64,000 bases of DNA from Ostrinia nubilalis (GCF_963855985.1 NC_087110.1:9539001-9603000), one strand, 5' to 3'; shown: positions 32,790 through 44,947, numbered from the stretch's first letter. The notes: generated from the letters alone by a model not told the origin. Numbers and translations: made by a program.

Positions 32790-34619
32790 TGGACTTCATC
32801 TAGTACTAAAGTGCTCGAAAAGACAAATCCAACGAACCCAAATTCGATGCGATGCCGCCGTTTCATTTAGGAGTTCCTATGGCCACCTCCTGACTCCATC
32901 ATCAGACCAGCTTAATGGTACTATAACATTGCATTTTCATCGTACTTACATAAGTAACTATACCAAATTTTAGCTCAATCGGTTGAGAACTAGTCTTAAA
33001 TTCAGTTGCAAGATTTGTCCCACAAATACTAAAAAGTGAAATATAAAGCTTGTAAATGAATAAAAAATATCATTTTTATATCGTTTCGTTCTGGTTACAA
33101 AAACTGTTGTTTTGGGTTCTGGAAGTACTTGTCAGAACGCGTTTTTCTAGTGTTTTTCAGCGTGGCTGCTGTATCTTTTTGGTAAATAGTAGGTACTGGA
33201 TTAACGATTAACGGACTTAGGATAATTTAACGGAAGTTAACGAGTCCGTTAACATTTTTTAAAGTTAACTTAAAAGTTAATCCGTTAATAGAAATGTTAA
33301 CTTCGTTAATTAACGATTAACGGATTAACGAGTTAATGCCCAGCTATGAATATAGGTTATTTATTGGGTACTCAATACACAAATCAGCCGGCTCCTAGTC
33401 TAAAATTCTTATAATCGAAATTAAATGATTTAAACTACAAATAAAAATGATTCAAACGCTACTAGTTTTTAGGTTCAAATTCGACTGCTCTAGTGGACGC
33501 ACGGAACGGCAACGTCGCAGTCGGCCCACATTATTTGAATTATTTGGCGGGAAAATAGTTTTTGGCTTTTAATTCTGAAACTAAGAGGCCTAGAGATTTG
33601 AAATTATGTCTCGTGTGTACTTTAATTATAACGAATTATTTGATCTTTAAAACGCAACTCTAACTTATACGGTTTTAATAATCCACCGTGTGTTACGTGT
33701 CACCAGCTTACACATACATATCGGTTCGTAGTTCGAAAACGGTTCGAGATAAAGCTTTGAAAGATTTGAAGTCGGGTTTTTTTATTCGACTTTAATTTAT
33801 GAGATATAAAACATTGATGTAGCTTAAATATTTACAAAGATACAGATGTGTAAGCTGGAGACACGGTACTCCAGCTCGCACATAGTTTTTTGATCGTGGT
33901 TTTAACAGTATTTGAGCTAAAGTCTTGAAAAGTGGAAAGCCTACTATTTGGATTCGACTGTAATTGTTGAGGTATAATACATTATCGTAGCATAAATATT
34001 TACGAAGATACAGATGTGTCAGCTGGGGACACGTGTCCTCAGCTTACACACAGAAAACAACTCATAGTTATGAAGTTCTAATGGCTCTAATTGAATGACT
34101 GAGAGGTTTGATGACTCTAATTAGGCTTTTATTGATGGTATACTTGGAATTGCTCTAGGGCCAATGAGGAAGTTGGAGACATTCAGGTTATTTATTACTT
34201 TTAGTTTTAAGTAGGTAACCTATGTTATACATACTTTATTCCAATTTTTGTCGGTGCTGCTTGCTGACTAGTTGAAGCAGCACTATCTTACCCATATGCT
34301 GCACTTAGCAGTAGTACATACTTCTAAGATTATTGTTACTAACTAACCCCACGAACATAGTCTCTAAGATCAAATTGTTACTAACCAAGTCTAAAAATAA
34401 ATGTTTTTTTAATACATCATCAGACCAGACACTGGATGTCATCCAAAACAAGAAGTACTTATCAAAACGATCCAAACAGGGAACTCGACAGGGTTTCATC
34501 GTTTCATCACAGAATTTTTATGGCCACCTTCTTCATCATCAGACCAGTTTCATTCCGACATCATTATTACTATACATATTGTAATCTGAATTAGCATATG
34601 CGCAGACCACCAACAATAA

Positions 34620-34808
34620 GGCGATTATCACACTGCACCGCGCTCCGTCGCGGTACGCGGGACGACAGATTTAATCATTATATGCAAGTACCTCAGTTTT
34701 TATAGAAAACACGCGCGGCACCACACACTGACAACGCGTTTGCGCGCGGGATTCGTTATATGTCGCCACGCGGACCGCAGCGGAGCGCGGTGCAGTGTGA
34801 TAATCGCC
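34620..34808. mobile_element. MITE with TAA target duplication
   Basis: GGCGATTATCACACTGCACC and its inverse, arms of about 30 bp, flanked by TAA on both sides. PIF/Harbinger-like by duplication. A copy at 47905 is truncated. Confidence 0.7.
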
Positions 34809-34851
34809 TAAAGGGCAGTGCTAAGCTTCAGGTGCCGTCGTATATTAAATA

Positions 34852-35052
34852 GTGCTGCTTAAACTAGTCAGCAGCACCTACAAAAAATTTGACCTCAATA
34901 TAACCCTAACTACTTAAACTATTAAGTAATAAATATCACTGAGAGGTTGGCTGGTGTGTGTATAAGTAGCTTAGTACAAAAAGCTTGGTAGCTTAAGTAC
35001 TGGCCTCGTAAAACTTTGCTAGTGAGATGTAACTACGCACAGTGACATCTAT
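34852..35052 (-). ncRNA. snRNA-like unit 17, minus strand
   Basis: Box 35052-35020, TACTTAAG 34999-34992, Sm-like AAATTTTTTG 34890-34881, hairpin 34877-34852: GTGCTGCT/AGCAGCAC, eight pairs. Expected RNA about 118 nt. Downstream on its strand is TTTAATATACGACGGCACCT, the shared 3' motif. Convergent with unit 16. Body motif CTCAGTGATATTTATTAC. Confidence 0.6.
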
Positions 35053-35469
35053 CGGTGAAACACAAAACAGCACCAAATTAAAACTGGTCTTCTTTGTGTA
35101 CATTTAAGGGGTAATACACCCCAGTCAATTGACATACTTTCTGTCAAATGTGACGCTCCCATAGATTTTGTATGGCAATTATTTATTGATGTTAAAGCCG
35201 GTAAAAAGTCAAAACAAAAACAGCCAATTGAAAACTAATTCGCTTTTAGAGCTTTTTTAGATGAAGTACTTTTTAGCCGACTGCGACAGAAGGAGGGTTA
35301 TGTTTTCTTTTAGTTACTTATTGGATTCGTGTCCATTATTTATCTCAGTAAGTTGACAAAAAATCAGGCTTTGTTATGTATTAAGCGATGCAACCAAATA
35401 GACGAGTCAAATAATTTTTGGCAGTTACGATAAAGACGTATCCTTCGGACGTAATTCACTCGTCTCAAC

Positions 35470-35646
35470 ATAGATGGCGTTGTGCTCAGTTAACTAGCGG
35501 TAGCGTTATTTCCACGCAGGACTATACAAAACCCAGCTCGCAGTACTCGTAATATAACTAACGGACCCAGTGAGAATCCAGTGATAGTACTATGTAGTTT
35601 AAAAATCCTCTTCTAAAATTTTTTGATGGTGCTGCTTGCAGCGCTA
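35470..35646 (+). ncRNA. snRNA-like unit 18
   Basis: Box 35470-35502 (GCGGTA at its end), TATACAAA 35523-35530, Sm-like AATTTTTTGA 35617-35626, hairpin 35627-35646: TGGTGCTGC/GCAGCGCTA, nine positions with two G-U and almost no loop (two bases, so four in practice). Expected RNA about 95 nt. Body AATCCAGTGATAGTA. Near-identical sister at 48548. Confidence 0.55.
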
Positions 35647-35816
35647 ATTTTCCACTTATTTAAAGGTCCGTCTAGTTTTGTGGTTTCTTCTCATAACCTA
35701 TAAAGTCAGATTTAAAGATTCTTTTACCTCTTAATACCTAAAAGTTTTTTGCATGAACATTGGGATAATGGATACCCTGATGGTCTAATGACTAATAAAA
35801 TAAATTACTTTTTATG

Positions 35817-35838
35817 AACTGAGCACAGTGACATCTAT
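35817..35838 (-). promoter_or_regulatory. Orphan half-box, minus strand
   Basis: Minus strand ATAGATGTCACTGTGCTCAG followed by TT and then CATAAAAAG; the second half of the box and the TATA are absent. Repeated at 48896-48917. Confidence 0.5.
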
Positions 35839-36086
35839 CGATTTTTTTTGCAAAATAATTGTTTCATATTGGTTTAACTTTGATGAAAATAATTCCAGTT
35901 GTTGACAGAAGATATTCATTATTCATTTACACAAATTAATAATAAAGTTATTTTCTATTAAAGCAGTAGGTGAGCATTGTTATTATTTCCCAACTAGATT
36001 TTGCCCACGACTTCACCCGCCTAATATTAAATTTGTCACAGAAATCATTATAAAATAAGTAGCCTATGTTATTCTGATGTATAAAT

Positions 36087-39000
36087 CTGTACCCCCAGTG
36101 AAAAGGGAGTTAAGTCGAAAATGGTGATTTTTGGGAAATCGCATTTGAAGTTAAAAAAAATCCTGCTTCATCGCTATTAGAGATAACTTGGTGAAATAGT
36201 TTTTAGGTGAAAGGTAATGTTAGATATAATTAGGCAGTGTGCCAGTTTGGGAAATATAGCATGTGGTTTTTTCGTAATTAAATAAAAACACAGTTATATC
36301 ACCATGCACGACAACTTTACATTCGTGTAAAGTGATGTAATGGGACATAAATCATTTTACACCACACTGAATTGACCACACGCTATCAAGTGTAAAGTGA
36401 TACGTTTTCCGCCATTTCTGTTGATAATTTTTTGTTTCTTCAATTTTAGAAAAAGTTGTAAAACAAACATAAGTAATTACACTATGAGGAATCATTATTT
36501 CAGGTTATTTAGGGTAAATCCTCCAAAAATTGTTACTTATATCAATATACACCAATTTTTTGGTGAGAAAAAAAATGTGTAAACTGATCTAACTAACATA
36601 ACAGCGATCTAAGTATCCAAATAATTATGTGTAAAGTGATATAAGTGGCGATTGTAAAGGAATAAGGCTAGAATTTGAGACTGAATTCTAATTATTTACT
36701 CCTTAAATGTTTATTCTGATCTGAAACTACTATTTTATTAATTATTACACCATATACCATGAATGATATCGGCCTAAATCACATACATTATCTCCTATTT
36801 TAAAGAAAGTATAGCCGAAGCAATTGTGTAGTAAAGACCAGAAACAACAATGGTTTCACATCAACTAATTAGACAGGAGACAGAGAAAAGTTTGTTTTCT
36901 ACAATTAACCTATTAGGAATCAAACCCTGGACCGGAGATGGTGATGTCAAGCTATATTGATTGCCTTTTGGCTACAGAAGGATAACATAAAAGTAAAGTC
37001 ATAAAATGCATTTGTTTTCAACAAAGAGGCTTTTAAAAAGCCCTTTAACACGTCCTAGTATTACTTAAACCCTACTTTTATTTTGGGACATAAATGGGCC
37101 AGTGCTGAGAAGAAGCAGCGCAAGAAATTTAGCCACGCTTGTCAGCCTCTTCTTAAATCATAAATAACTTGAAAAAATCGAACTGCCTAAGGCGGGAATC
37201 TTCTTAAATCAATAATGACATGAATAACAAGACATGTTATACTTGCGAGCTAAGCAGATAAAGTCCAGCCACACATGCCATTTACATAATTATTTACTTT
37301 ATACATAGTATCCATTCATAAGGCCTTTCGTAGTTAGTTTTGCAGGACAATCGAATATTGCACTTAGCCTTTTGATTAGACCATTGTGCGCTATTTGTAG
37401 TTTATCTTCCTATTCCAACCACTCCAGATCCCCCAGGTAGCAGCAGCCTATCTAAGTCGCTACAGGCCTTCTGCAGCGACCCTGGTGATTGGAGAATTTG
37501 AGCCTGTTGATCTGCTACGCTTGTGTACTCCTTGTGCACGTGCTGCGGTTTTTCTTCTGCCTCCACGCATCTTCTGCACAGTAGGCTGTCTGCAACAGCT
37601 ATATTGTGTAGGTGTTTGTTTAACATACCTGTTATTACACTTAGGACCTTGCGGATGTTGTCCCTGTTTAGTCTTATGAGGCTGCGGGAGAATTTTTTCG
37701 ATATATATGCACAACTGCATCTTTTGTTTGCCTGCATCTTTCACAATCTTTCCATTCTGTGTGGTGTTAATTTTCTATTTTGGAGCGCAGCCAGGTCTTG
37801 ATCTGTGCTTATGGTATCGGCATTATTATTGTTCCGGACCAAATACCGTCGTGTACGATCCCCTTCTGGCCAGTTCATCTGCTGCGTCGTTGCTCAAGGA
37901 GTTACTGTGCCTTTTGATCCACAGGAGTGCAGGGTAACGCCATTTGCGTCTGCAATGACTTAGGAGCGCGTCATGGCATTCCAATATAAGTATTATAATA
38001 TAGTATATTAAGTTGCTTTGTATTGCTTGCACTATCTGAGATTATTTTTATATTCAGACCTCGGATGTCTATGGTTGCAACCACCTGTGCTGCTCTGATT
38101 GCATTCTGCTTGGAAAATTGTATTGTGTTTATCTAGTGATGTTGATATTCTTAGTATATTTAGGTAATTCGAGAAGACACCAGCTCCCGTACCTTTTTGG
38201 GTTTTGGAGCCGTCAGTGTATATCCTAACTTCATTGAATCCAGAGCAATCTTGCGTTTCCGCCGTAAGCTGGATATTATATCTCCAGTCGAAGATGTGAA
38301 CACAGGGAATTCTGTCGATGGGTGCCTCGGTGAGAGGTATTTCTTTTATTAGGGTTTTGTGCAGGATCGTGGAATATCCTGTCTCCTTGTTTTGCTTCTA
38401 TATGCCGTTCTTACCTTTAAGTCTTAGAGCGGCTGCTTGCGCTTCCTCCTGAATGAAGAGGTCTAAAGATCTAAGATTCAGAAGGTACTCAAGTGATGTC
38501 GATGGAGTGGTTCTCATACAACTAGTGGCCGCTATGCTTACTAGGCGTTGCAGGCCTTGGAGTTTTGATCTTGCTGTAGATAGTTGTGTTCTGTGCCACC
38601 ACACAAGTGATCCATAATAATATGTGTAAGAGGGCCATATAACCGACGTGTAGAGCCAAAGTGTTATCTTTGGGTTGAGACCTCATCTAGTACCAATGAG
38701 TCTCTTGCACTGCTGGAATGCTATATAGGCCATTTTTATTTTGTTCTCGACATGACTCGCCCAGTTCAATTTGTTGTCAAAGGTGATGAGTTTTGTTTAT
38801 AAAGAGTTCTGGTAGTTAAAGCTCTTGAGAATTCGATAGTGCACTTGTTAAGTACTTTTATTGACAACGTTAGGCACTATGAATTCAATTATATGTTTTA
38901 CTAGTAGATATTCGCCATTATTTATTAAAACTATTAACTAAAATTCTTTGATTTCAAAACTACGACATTATTTTTTCCTTTAGTCTGACGTTTGGGCTAA

Positions 39001-39582
39001 GTTATATCATTTTACACCAAATAATTAACCAAATTATTAGTTGCGATTTTCAAATGTTTTTGATCTAAGTAACTTATAACATTTTACACATGTACAAAAC
39101 TTTTGTGGTTAATGGTATTAGTCTAATTGAATCATTATACACAAAATAAATAATCTTTTGTCTTTGACTTTTTGTGCTATAAATTAAGTTACATTCTTTT
39201 TCACTAACCAACAATACATAGTTTTTTTTGTGTATATTAATATGAGTCATCTTATATTGTTAATCACAAACTCAAACTGAACAACTTCCATCGTGTAAAA
39301 AGTAGTAACACGAGTCATACCTCTTGACACAATAAAAAAGTGAAAGAAGCCTCCGGTACACTTTGTTAAAAGTAGACATGTATCAATATACACGAAAGAA
39401 AACTCAAAATTGGTTCACAAAGCCTTACTTGTATCATTTGGCACAAAGTTATTTTCTTTTCTATACGTCGTAGAAACATACCGATTAGATACAAAAATAG
39501 CTAATTTTTCAGAGATTCACATTATGTTATAAAGTCAATTTTGATCTAAGTCGAGTTAGATCCCTTTTCACTGGGGGTACAG
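36087..39582. mobile_element. 3.5-kb TIR element A carrying LINE sequence
   Basis: Ends CTGTACCCCCAGTGAAAAGG and its inverse; AAAT flanks both sides (36083-36086, 39583-39586), confirmed by the empty site in the sister at 49165. Near both ends the word GTGTAAAGTGATATA recurs in variants. The interior holds a minus-strand non-LTR retrotransposon fragment. No transposase is recognised, so the superfamily is open. Confidence 0.75.
37395..38795 (-). pseudogene. LINE RT C-terminus and RNase H fragment in element A
   Basis: Minus strand: WWHRTQLSTARSKLQGLQRL, TTPSTSLEYLLNLRSLDL (after the RT palm), then an RNase H-like part (SNDAADELARRGS) and a C-terminal zinc-like segment (DSLLCRRCVEAEEKPQHV). 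Frames are broken. The RNase H points to an I- or LOA-type LINE. It is the inverted counterpart of 40505-41840. Confidence 0.6.
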
Positions 39583-39888
39583 AAATAATAATATTGTAAA
39601 ATTTAATAAACATCCGTTAAGCAATTTTTTCGTGAAAGAGTATCAAAAAACTATAAACTGCTTGAGAGTTAGGCTATGCGCGTGTCTTTTTGTCAACGTG
39701 ACAGTACTTTACTAACAAACAGACTTTTATAAAAAGAAAAAGAAATAATTTAATTTTTATTCGTAATTATTAAGAAATAAACTGTCACGGTGACAAAAGT
39801 CACTTCGTTAAACTCGGTACGGCACCTAGTAAACCAAATGGTGTAATTTTTTGTGCCACTGAGCTTTCTCGGCGGCACTTCCAAAAAT

Positions 39889-42800
39889 CTGTACCCCCAG
39901 TGAAAAGGGGTCTAACTCGACTTAGATCAAAATTGACTTTATAACATAATGTGAATCTCTGAAAAATTAGCTATTTTTGTATCTAATCGGTATGTTTCTA
40001 CGACGTATAGAAAAGAAAATAATTTTGTGCCAAATGATACAAGTAAGGCTTTGTGAACTTTTCTTTCGTGTATATTGATACATGTCTACTTTTAACAAAG
40101 TGTACCGGAGGCTTCTTTCACTTTTTTATTGTGTCAAGAGGTATGACTCGTGTTACTACTTTTTACACGATTGAAGTTGTTCAGATTGAATTTGTGATTA
40201 ACAATATAAGATGACGTGTAAAATGTTATAAGTTACTTAGATCAAAAACATTTGAAAATCGCAACTAATAATTTGGTTAATTATTTGGTGTAAAATGATA
40301 CAACTTAGCCCAAACGTCAGATTAAAGGAAAAAATAATGTCGTAGTTTATAAATCAAAGAACTTTAGTTAATAGTTTTAATAAATCTACTAGTAAAACAT
40401 ATAATTGAATTCATAGTGCCTAACGTTGTCGATAAAAGTACTTAATAAGTGCATTATCGAATTTACAAGAGCTCCAACTACCAGAAATCTTTATAAACAA
40501 AACTCATCACCTTTGACAACAAATTGAACTGGGCGAGTCATGTCGAGAACAAAATAAAAATGGCCTGTATAGCATTCCATCAGTGCAAGAGGCCCTCTTA
40601 CACATATTATTATGGATCACTTGTGTGGTGGCACAGAACACAACTATCCACAGCAAGATCAAAACTCCAAAGCCTGCAACGCCTAGTAAGCATAGCGGGC
40701 ACTAGTTGTATGAGAACCACTCCATCGACATCACTTGAGTACCTTCTGAATCTTAGATCTTTAGACCTCTTCATTCAGGAGGAAGCGCAAGCAGCCGCTC
40801 TAAGACTTAAAGGTAAGAACGGCATATAAAAGCAAAACAAGGAGACAGGACATTCCACGATCCTGCACAAAACCCTAATAAAAGAAATACCTCTCACCGA
40901 GGCACCCATCGACAGAATTCCCTGTGTTCACATCTTCGACTGGAGATATAATATCCAGCTTACAGCGGAAACGCAAGATTGCTCTGGAATCAATGAAGTT
41001 AGGATATATACTGACGGCTCCAAAACCCAAAAAGGTACGGGAGCTGGTGTCTTCTCGAATTACCTAAATATACTAATAATATTTACAACACTAGATACAC
41101 ACAATACAATTTTCCAAGCAGAATGCAATCAGAGCAGCACAGGCGATTGCAACCATAGACATCCGAGGTCTGAATATAAAAATAATCTCAGATAGTGCAA
41201 GCAATACAAAGCAACTTAATATACTACATTATAATACTTATATTGAAATGCCATGACGCGCTCCTAAGTTATTGCAGACGCAAATGGCGTTACCCTGCAC
41301 TCCTGAAGTGGATCAAAGGGCACAGTAACTCCTTGAGCAACGACGCAGCAGATGAACTGGCCAGAAGGGGATCGTACACGACGGTATTTGGTCCGGAACA
41401 ATTATAATGCCGATACCATAAGCACAGATCAAGACCTGGCTGCGCTCCAAAATAGAAAAATAACACCACACAGAATGGAAAGATTGTGAAAGATGCAGGC
41501 AAACAAAAGATGCAGTTGTGGATATATCGAAAAAGTTTTCCCGCAGCCTCATAAGACTAAACATGGACAACATCCGCAAGGTCCTAAGTGTAATAACAGG
41601 TATGTTAAACAAACACCTACACAATATAGCTGTTACAGACAGCCTACTGTGCAGAAGATGCATGAAGGCAGAAGAAAAACCGCAGCACGTGCACAAGGAG
41701 TGCACAAGCGTAGCAATCAACAGGCTCAAATTCTCCAATCACCAGGGTCGCTGCAGAAAGCCTGTAGCGACTTAGATAGGCTGCTGCTACCTGGGGGGAT
41801 CTGGAGCGGTTGGAATAGGAAGATAAACTACAAATAGCGCACAATGGTCTAATCAAGAGGCTAAGTGCAATATTCGATTGCCCTGAAAAACTAACTACGA
41901 AAGTCCTTATGAATGGATACTATGTATAAAGTAAATAATTAAATTATGTAAATGGCATGTGTTGCTGGACTTTATCTGCTTAGTTCGCAAGTATAACATG
42001 TCTTGTTAATTCATGTCTCTATTGATTTAAGAAGATTCCCGCCGTAGGCAGTTCGATATTTTCATGTTATTTATGATTTAAGAATAGGCTGACAAGGGTG
42101 GCTAAATTTCTTGCGCTGCTTCTTCTCAGTACTGGCCCATTTATGTCCCAAAATAATTGTAGGGTTCAAGTAACACTAGGACGTGTTAAAGGGCTTTTTA
42201 AAAGCCTCTTTGTTGAAAACAAATGCATTTTATGACTTTACTTTTATATTATCCTTCTGTAGCCAAAAGGCAATCAATATAGCTTGACATCACCATCTCT
42301 GGTCCAGGGTTTGATTCTTATTAGGGTAATTGTAGAAAACAAACTTTTCTCTGTCTCCTGTCTAATTAGTTGATGTGAAACCATTGTTGTTTCTGGTCTT
42401 TACTACACAATTGCTTCAGCTATACTTACTTTAAAATAGGAGATAATGTATGTGATTTAGGCCGATATCATTCATGGTATATGGTGTAATAATTAATAAA
42501 ATAGTAGTTTCAGATCAGAATAAACATTTATGGAGTAAATAATTAGAATTCAGTCTCAAATTCTAGCCTTATTCCTTTACAGTCGCCACTTATATCACTT
42601 TACACAAAATTATTAGGATACTTAGATCGCTATTATGTATGTTAGATCAGTTTACACATTTTTTTTCTCACCACAAAATTGGTGTATATTGATATAAGTA
42701 AAATTTTTTGGACTATTTACCCTAAATAACCTGAAATAATGATTCCTCATAGTGTAATTACTTATGTTTGTTTTACAACTTTTTCTAAAATTGAAGAAAC

Positions 42801-43147
42801 AAAAAAATATCAACAGAAATGGCGTAAAATGTATCACTTTACACTTGTTAGCGGGTGGTCAATTCAGTGTGGTGTAAAATGATTTATGTCCCATTATATC
42901 ACTTTACACGAATGTAAAGTTGTCGTGCATGGTGATATAACTGGGTTTTTATTTAATTACGAAAAAACCACATGCTATATTTCCCAAACTGGCACACTGC
43001 CTAATCATATCTAATATTACCTTTCACCTAAAAAATATTTCACCCAGTTATCTCTAATAGCGACGAAGCAGGATTTTTTTTAACTTCAAATGCGATTTCC
43101 CAAAAATCACCATTTTCGACTTAGATCCCTTTTCACTGGGGGTACAG
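39889..43147. mobile_element. 3.3-kb TIR element B, inverted relative to A
   Basis: Same CTGTACCCCCAGTG ends as element A, AAAT on both sides (39885-39888, 43148-43151). Its content is mostly the reverse complement of element A. The two elements are 306 bp apart. The A copy is about 240 bp longer. Confidence 0.75.
40505..41840 (+). pseudogene. LINE RT C-terminus and RNase H fragment in element B
   Basis: Plus strand: NWASHVENKIKMACIAFHQC, WWHRTQLSTARSKLQSLQRL, TTPSTSLEYLLNLRSLDL. RNase H motifs follow: IYTDGSKTQKGTGAGVFS near 41010, a SDSAS step near 41190, and HSNSLSNDAADELARRGS near 41320. Last comes a Cys/His segment, DSLLCRRCMKAEEKPQHVHK. Frame breaks lie between the parts; not functional. 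RT palm and endonuclease are absent. Confidence 0.6.
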
Positions 43148-43605
43148 AAATATCCCAAGTGGGAACTGATAACAATTACTTAGACTACCTTAAAACTAAA
43201 CTTAAAAGTAGTAATCTCTTAAGACTAGTACCGTTTCAACCGGGCAAGCACGAACCACGCCATATCATCGTATCTACGATATGATTGTATCGCGTTGTCC
43301 TTGCTAGCCGGCCATTTGAGTAGTTGCAGTAGAACGAGTCCGTTTATGTTATATATGCTGCGCGGGAAACTTTAACACCGCGAGTCAAGTGCGCACAGCG
43401 CCATCTATCGATTTCTTTGCGAAACACTTGTTTATACTGGTTCATTTACTGCAAGATTTAAATTTAAGATCAAAGTGGATGACAAATAGAAGATAATCAA
43501 CAAATAACGCGTTTTTGCAAAAAATATAGCAATTGATTTCTTGTGATTTTAAAATTGAGTGCCTATTTCAAGATGTATTCCAAACTGAGTTTACGTTAAT
43601 CACCG

Positions 43606-43810
43606 ATAGATGTCACTGTGCGCAGTTACATCTCAGTAGTAAAGTTTTACAAGGCCAGTACTTAAGTTACCAAGCTTTTTGTGCTAAGCTAATTCTCACA
43701 ACCTACCAGTGATATTTATAACTTTTAGTTTTAAGTTGGTCGGTTATGTAATATGTATACTATGATCCCAATTTTTGTCCGTGCTGCTTGCTGACTAGTT
43801 GAAGCAGCAC
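43606..43810 (+). ncRNA. snRNA-like unit 20
   Basis: Box 43606-43638, TACTTAAG 43659-43666, Sm-like AATTTTTG 43770-43777, hairpin 43781-43810: GTGCTGCTT/AAGCAGCAC, nine perfect pairs, loop of 12. Body ACCAGTGATATTTATAACTT. Expected RNA about 122 nt. Divergent from unit 19 (198 bp box to box). All parts intact. Confidence 0.6.
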
Positions 43811-43844
43811 TATTTAACCCATATGCTGCAATTAGTATTAAATA

Positions 43845-44947
43845 CAGTGTGAGTCACGTTAAAGTGTACATATGAAAATAGATGAAACTAGACCTATTTT
43901 TATCGACAAAAAAGAGGTCAAAAAATTTTTGAGATTTTTTTTTAATTTTTTATAGAAATTTTTTTCTTCCAATTACTTATTGTAAAGAAAACATAATAAC
44001 TTTTAAACTAAGCGGTATATCTTGATAAAATAAAAACAGTAATAATGCTAAATAACAGGCAATACTAAAAAAATACATAAAATACACAAAAAAGGCCAAC
44101 AAATAATAAAAAAATATACTTTTTGAAAAAAATACGCTTAAAAATTCGCGTTTTTTTGGTTATTTGATAAATTTCTCCAAAAAATGCCCCTATAACCGGT
44201 AGTTTTTATTACTTTGTATTATTCTCTATCGTATTACCTTCGTAAAACGAAAAATCGCATGTCTCTATCCCTATCACAACGTTTGCAATGATCGTTTGAA
44301 CTAAGCCTCTTCGGGCGCGCCATTCAACGCTTCGTTAACAACAAAACTGAAAATGGCTCTAGATTTGTAATTTTGATAAAGACAAGTTAGATTTCAAATA
44401 AAAACAAAAGATTTCGAAGTAAAATAAGCATTTTAGTTAAAATTAAAATTGTCTCTACCTGTAGCGGAGAAGAATGTTGTGGCAGGCCTTTGTTCAAACG
44501 ATCATAGCAAATGTTGTGATAGGGATAGAGACATGCGATTTTTGGTTTTACAAAGATAATACGATAGAAAATAATACAAAGTAATAAAAACCACCGGTTA
44601 TAGGGGCATTTTTTGGAGAAATTTATAAAATAACAAAAAAAACACGAATTTTTAAGCAGATTTTTTTCAAAAAGTATTATTTTTTATTATTTGTTGGCAT
44701 TTTTTGTGTATTTTATGTATTTTTTTAGTATCGCCTGTTATTTAGCATTATTACTGTTTTTATTTTATCAGGATATACCGCTTAGTTTAAAAGTTATTAC
44801 GTTTTCTTTACAATAAGTAATTGGAAGAAAAAAAATTCTATAAAAAATTAAAAAAAATCTCAAAAAATTTTTGACCTCTTTTTTGTCGATAAAAATAGGT
44901 CTCGTTTCATGTATTTTCATATGTACACTTTAACGTGACTCACACTG
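43845..44947. mobile_element. 1.1-kb foldback element with TA flanks
   Basis: Ends CAGTGTGAGTCACGTTAAAG and its inverse, TA on both sides. The left arm (to about 44290) and right arm (from about 44505) are inverted copies of each other. The centre is short and has no frame. TA duplication suggests Tc1/mariner-like mobilisation. Confidence 0.75.

Larger units (their letters stand above)
30813..33348. mobile_element. 2.5-kb hAT-like element
   Basis: Ends CATAGCTGGGCA / TGCCCAGCTATG with AATATAGG on both sides (8-bp duplication, hAT-like). The subterminal regions are packed with GTTAACGATTAACG-type words. No transposase. It carries further nested elements (31665-32331, 32476-32789) and sits inside the 4.9-kb long-TIR element. 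Confidence 0.7.
29241..34187. mobile_element. 4.9-kb long-TIR element (Mutator-like?)
   Basis: Inverted arms 29241-30098 and 33351-34187, each about 0.85 kb, begin CCTGAATGTCTCCAACTTCC. Flanks: ATATTTATTA on the left and TTATTTATTA on the right, a 9-10-bp target duplication fixed by the empty site at 47485. Long arms with a 9-10-bp duplication fit Mutator-like or foldback elements. No transposase is seen; the middle holds a MITE and a hAT-like element. Confidence 0.75.
29125..34283 (+). pseudogene. snRNA-like unit 16, split by a 5-kb element
   Basis: Box 29125-29157, TACTTAAG 29178-29185 and the first half of the body to 29240 are followed by a 4.9-kb long-TIR element. The body resumes at 34198 with Sm-like AATTTTTG 34243-34250 and hairpin 34254-34283 (GTGCTGCTT/AAGCAGCAC, nine pairs, loop of 12). 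The intact sister at 47370-47571 reads straight through the insertion point. This copy is broken as a small RNA gene. Confidence 0.65.
35994..39655 (-). mobile_element. Helitron-like element split by a TIR element
   Basis: CTAG end at 35994-35997 and ATTTTGCCCACGACTTCACC. The copy stops at 36086 and resumes at 39583 with AATAATAATATTGTAAAATT. The intact sister is 49075-49232. Confidence 0.6.
39853..43408 (-). pseudogene. snRNA-like unit 19, split by TIR element B
   Basis: Minus strand: box 43408-43376, TATATAAC 43355-43348 and most of the body lie right of the insert. The Sm-like TTTTTGG remainder and the hairpin (39878-39853, GTGCCGCCGAG/CTCAGTGGCAC) lie left of it. The insertion falls in the Sm-like tract itself, at AAAAAT on the plus strand. 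Intact sisters are 46696-46992 and 49428-49719. Confidence 0.65.

Noticed and set aside
32446..32973. 175-codon frame
   Set aside because: It runs through a TIR-like repeat with GCCGGACA words; composition and lack of motifs mark it as a shadow.
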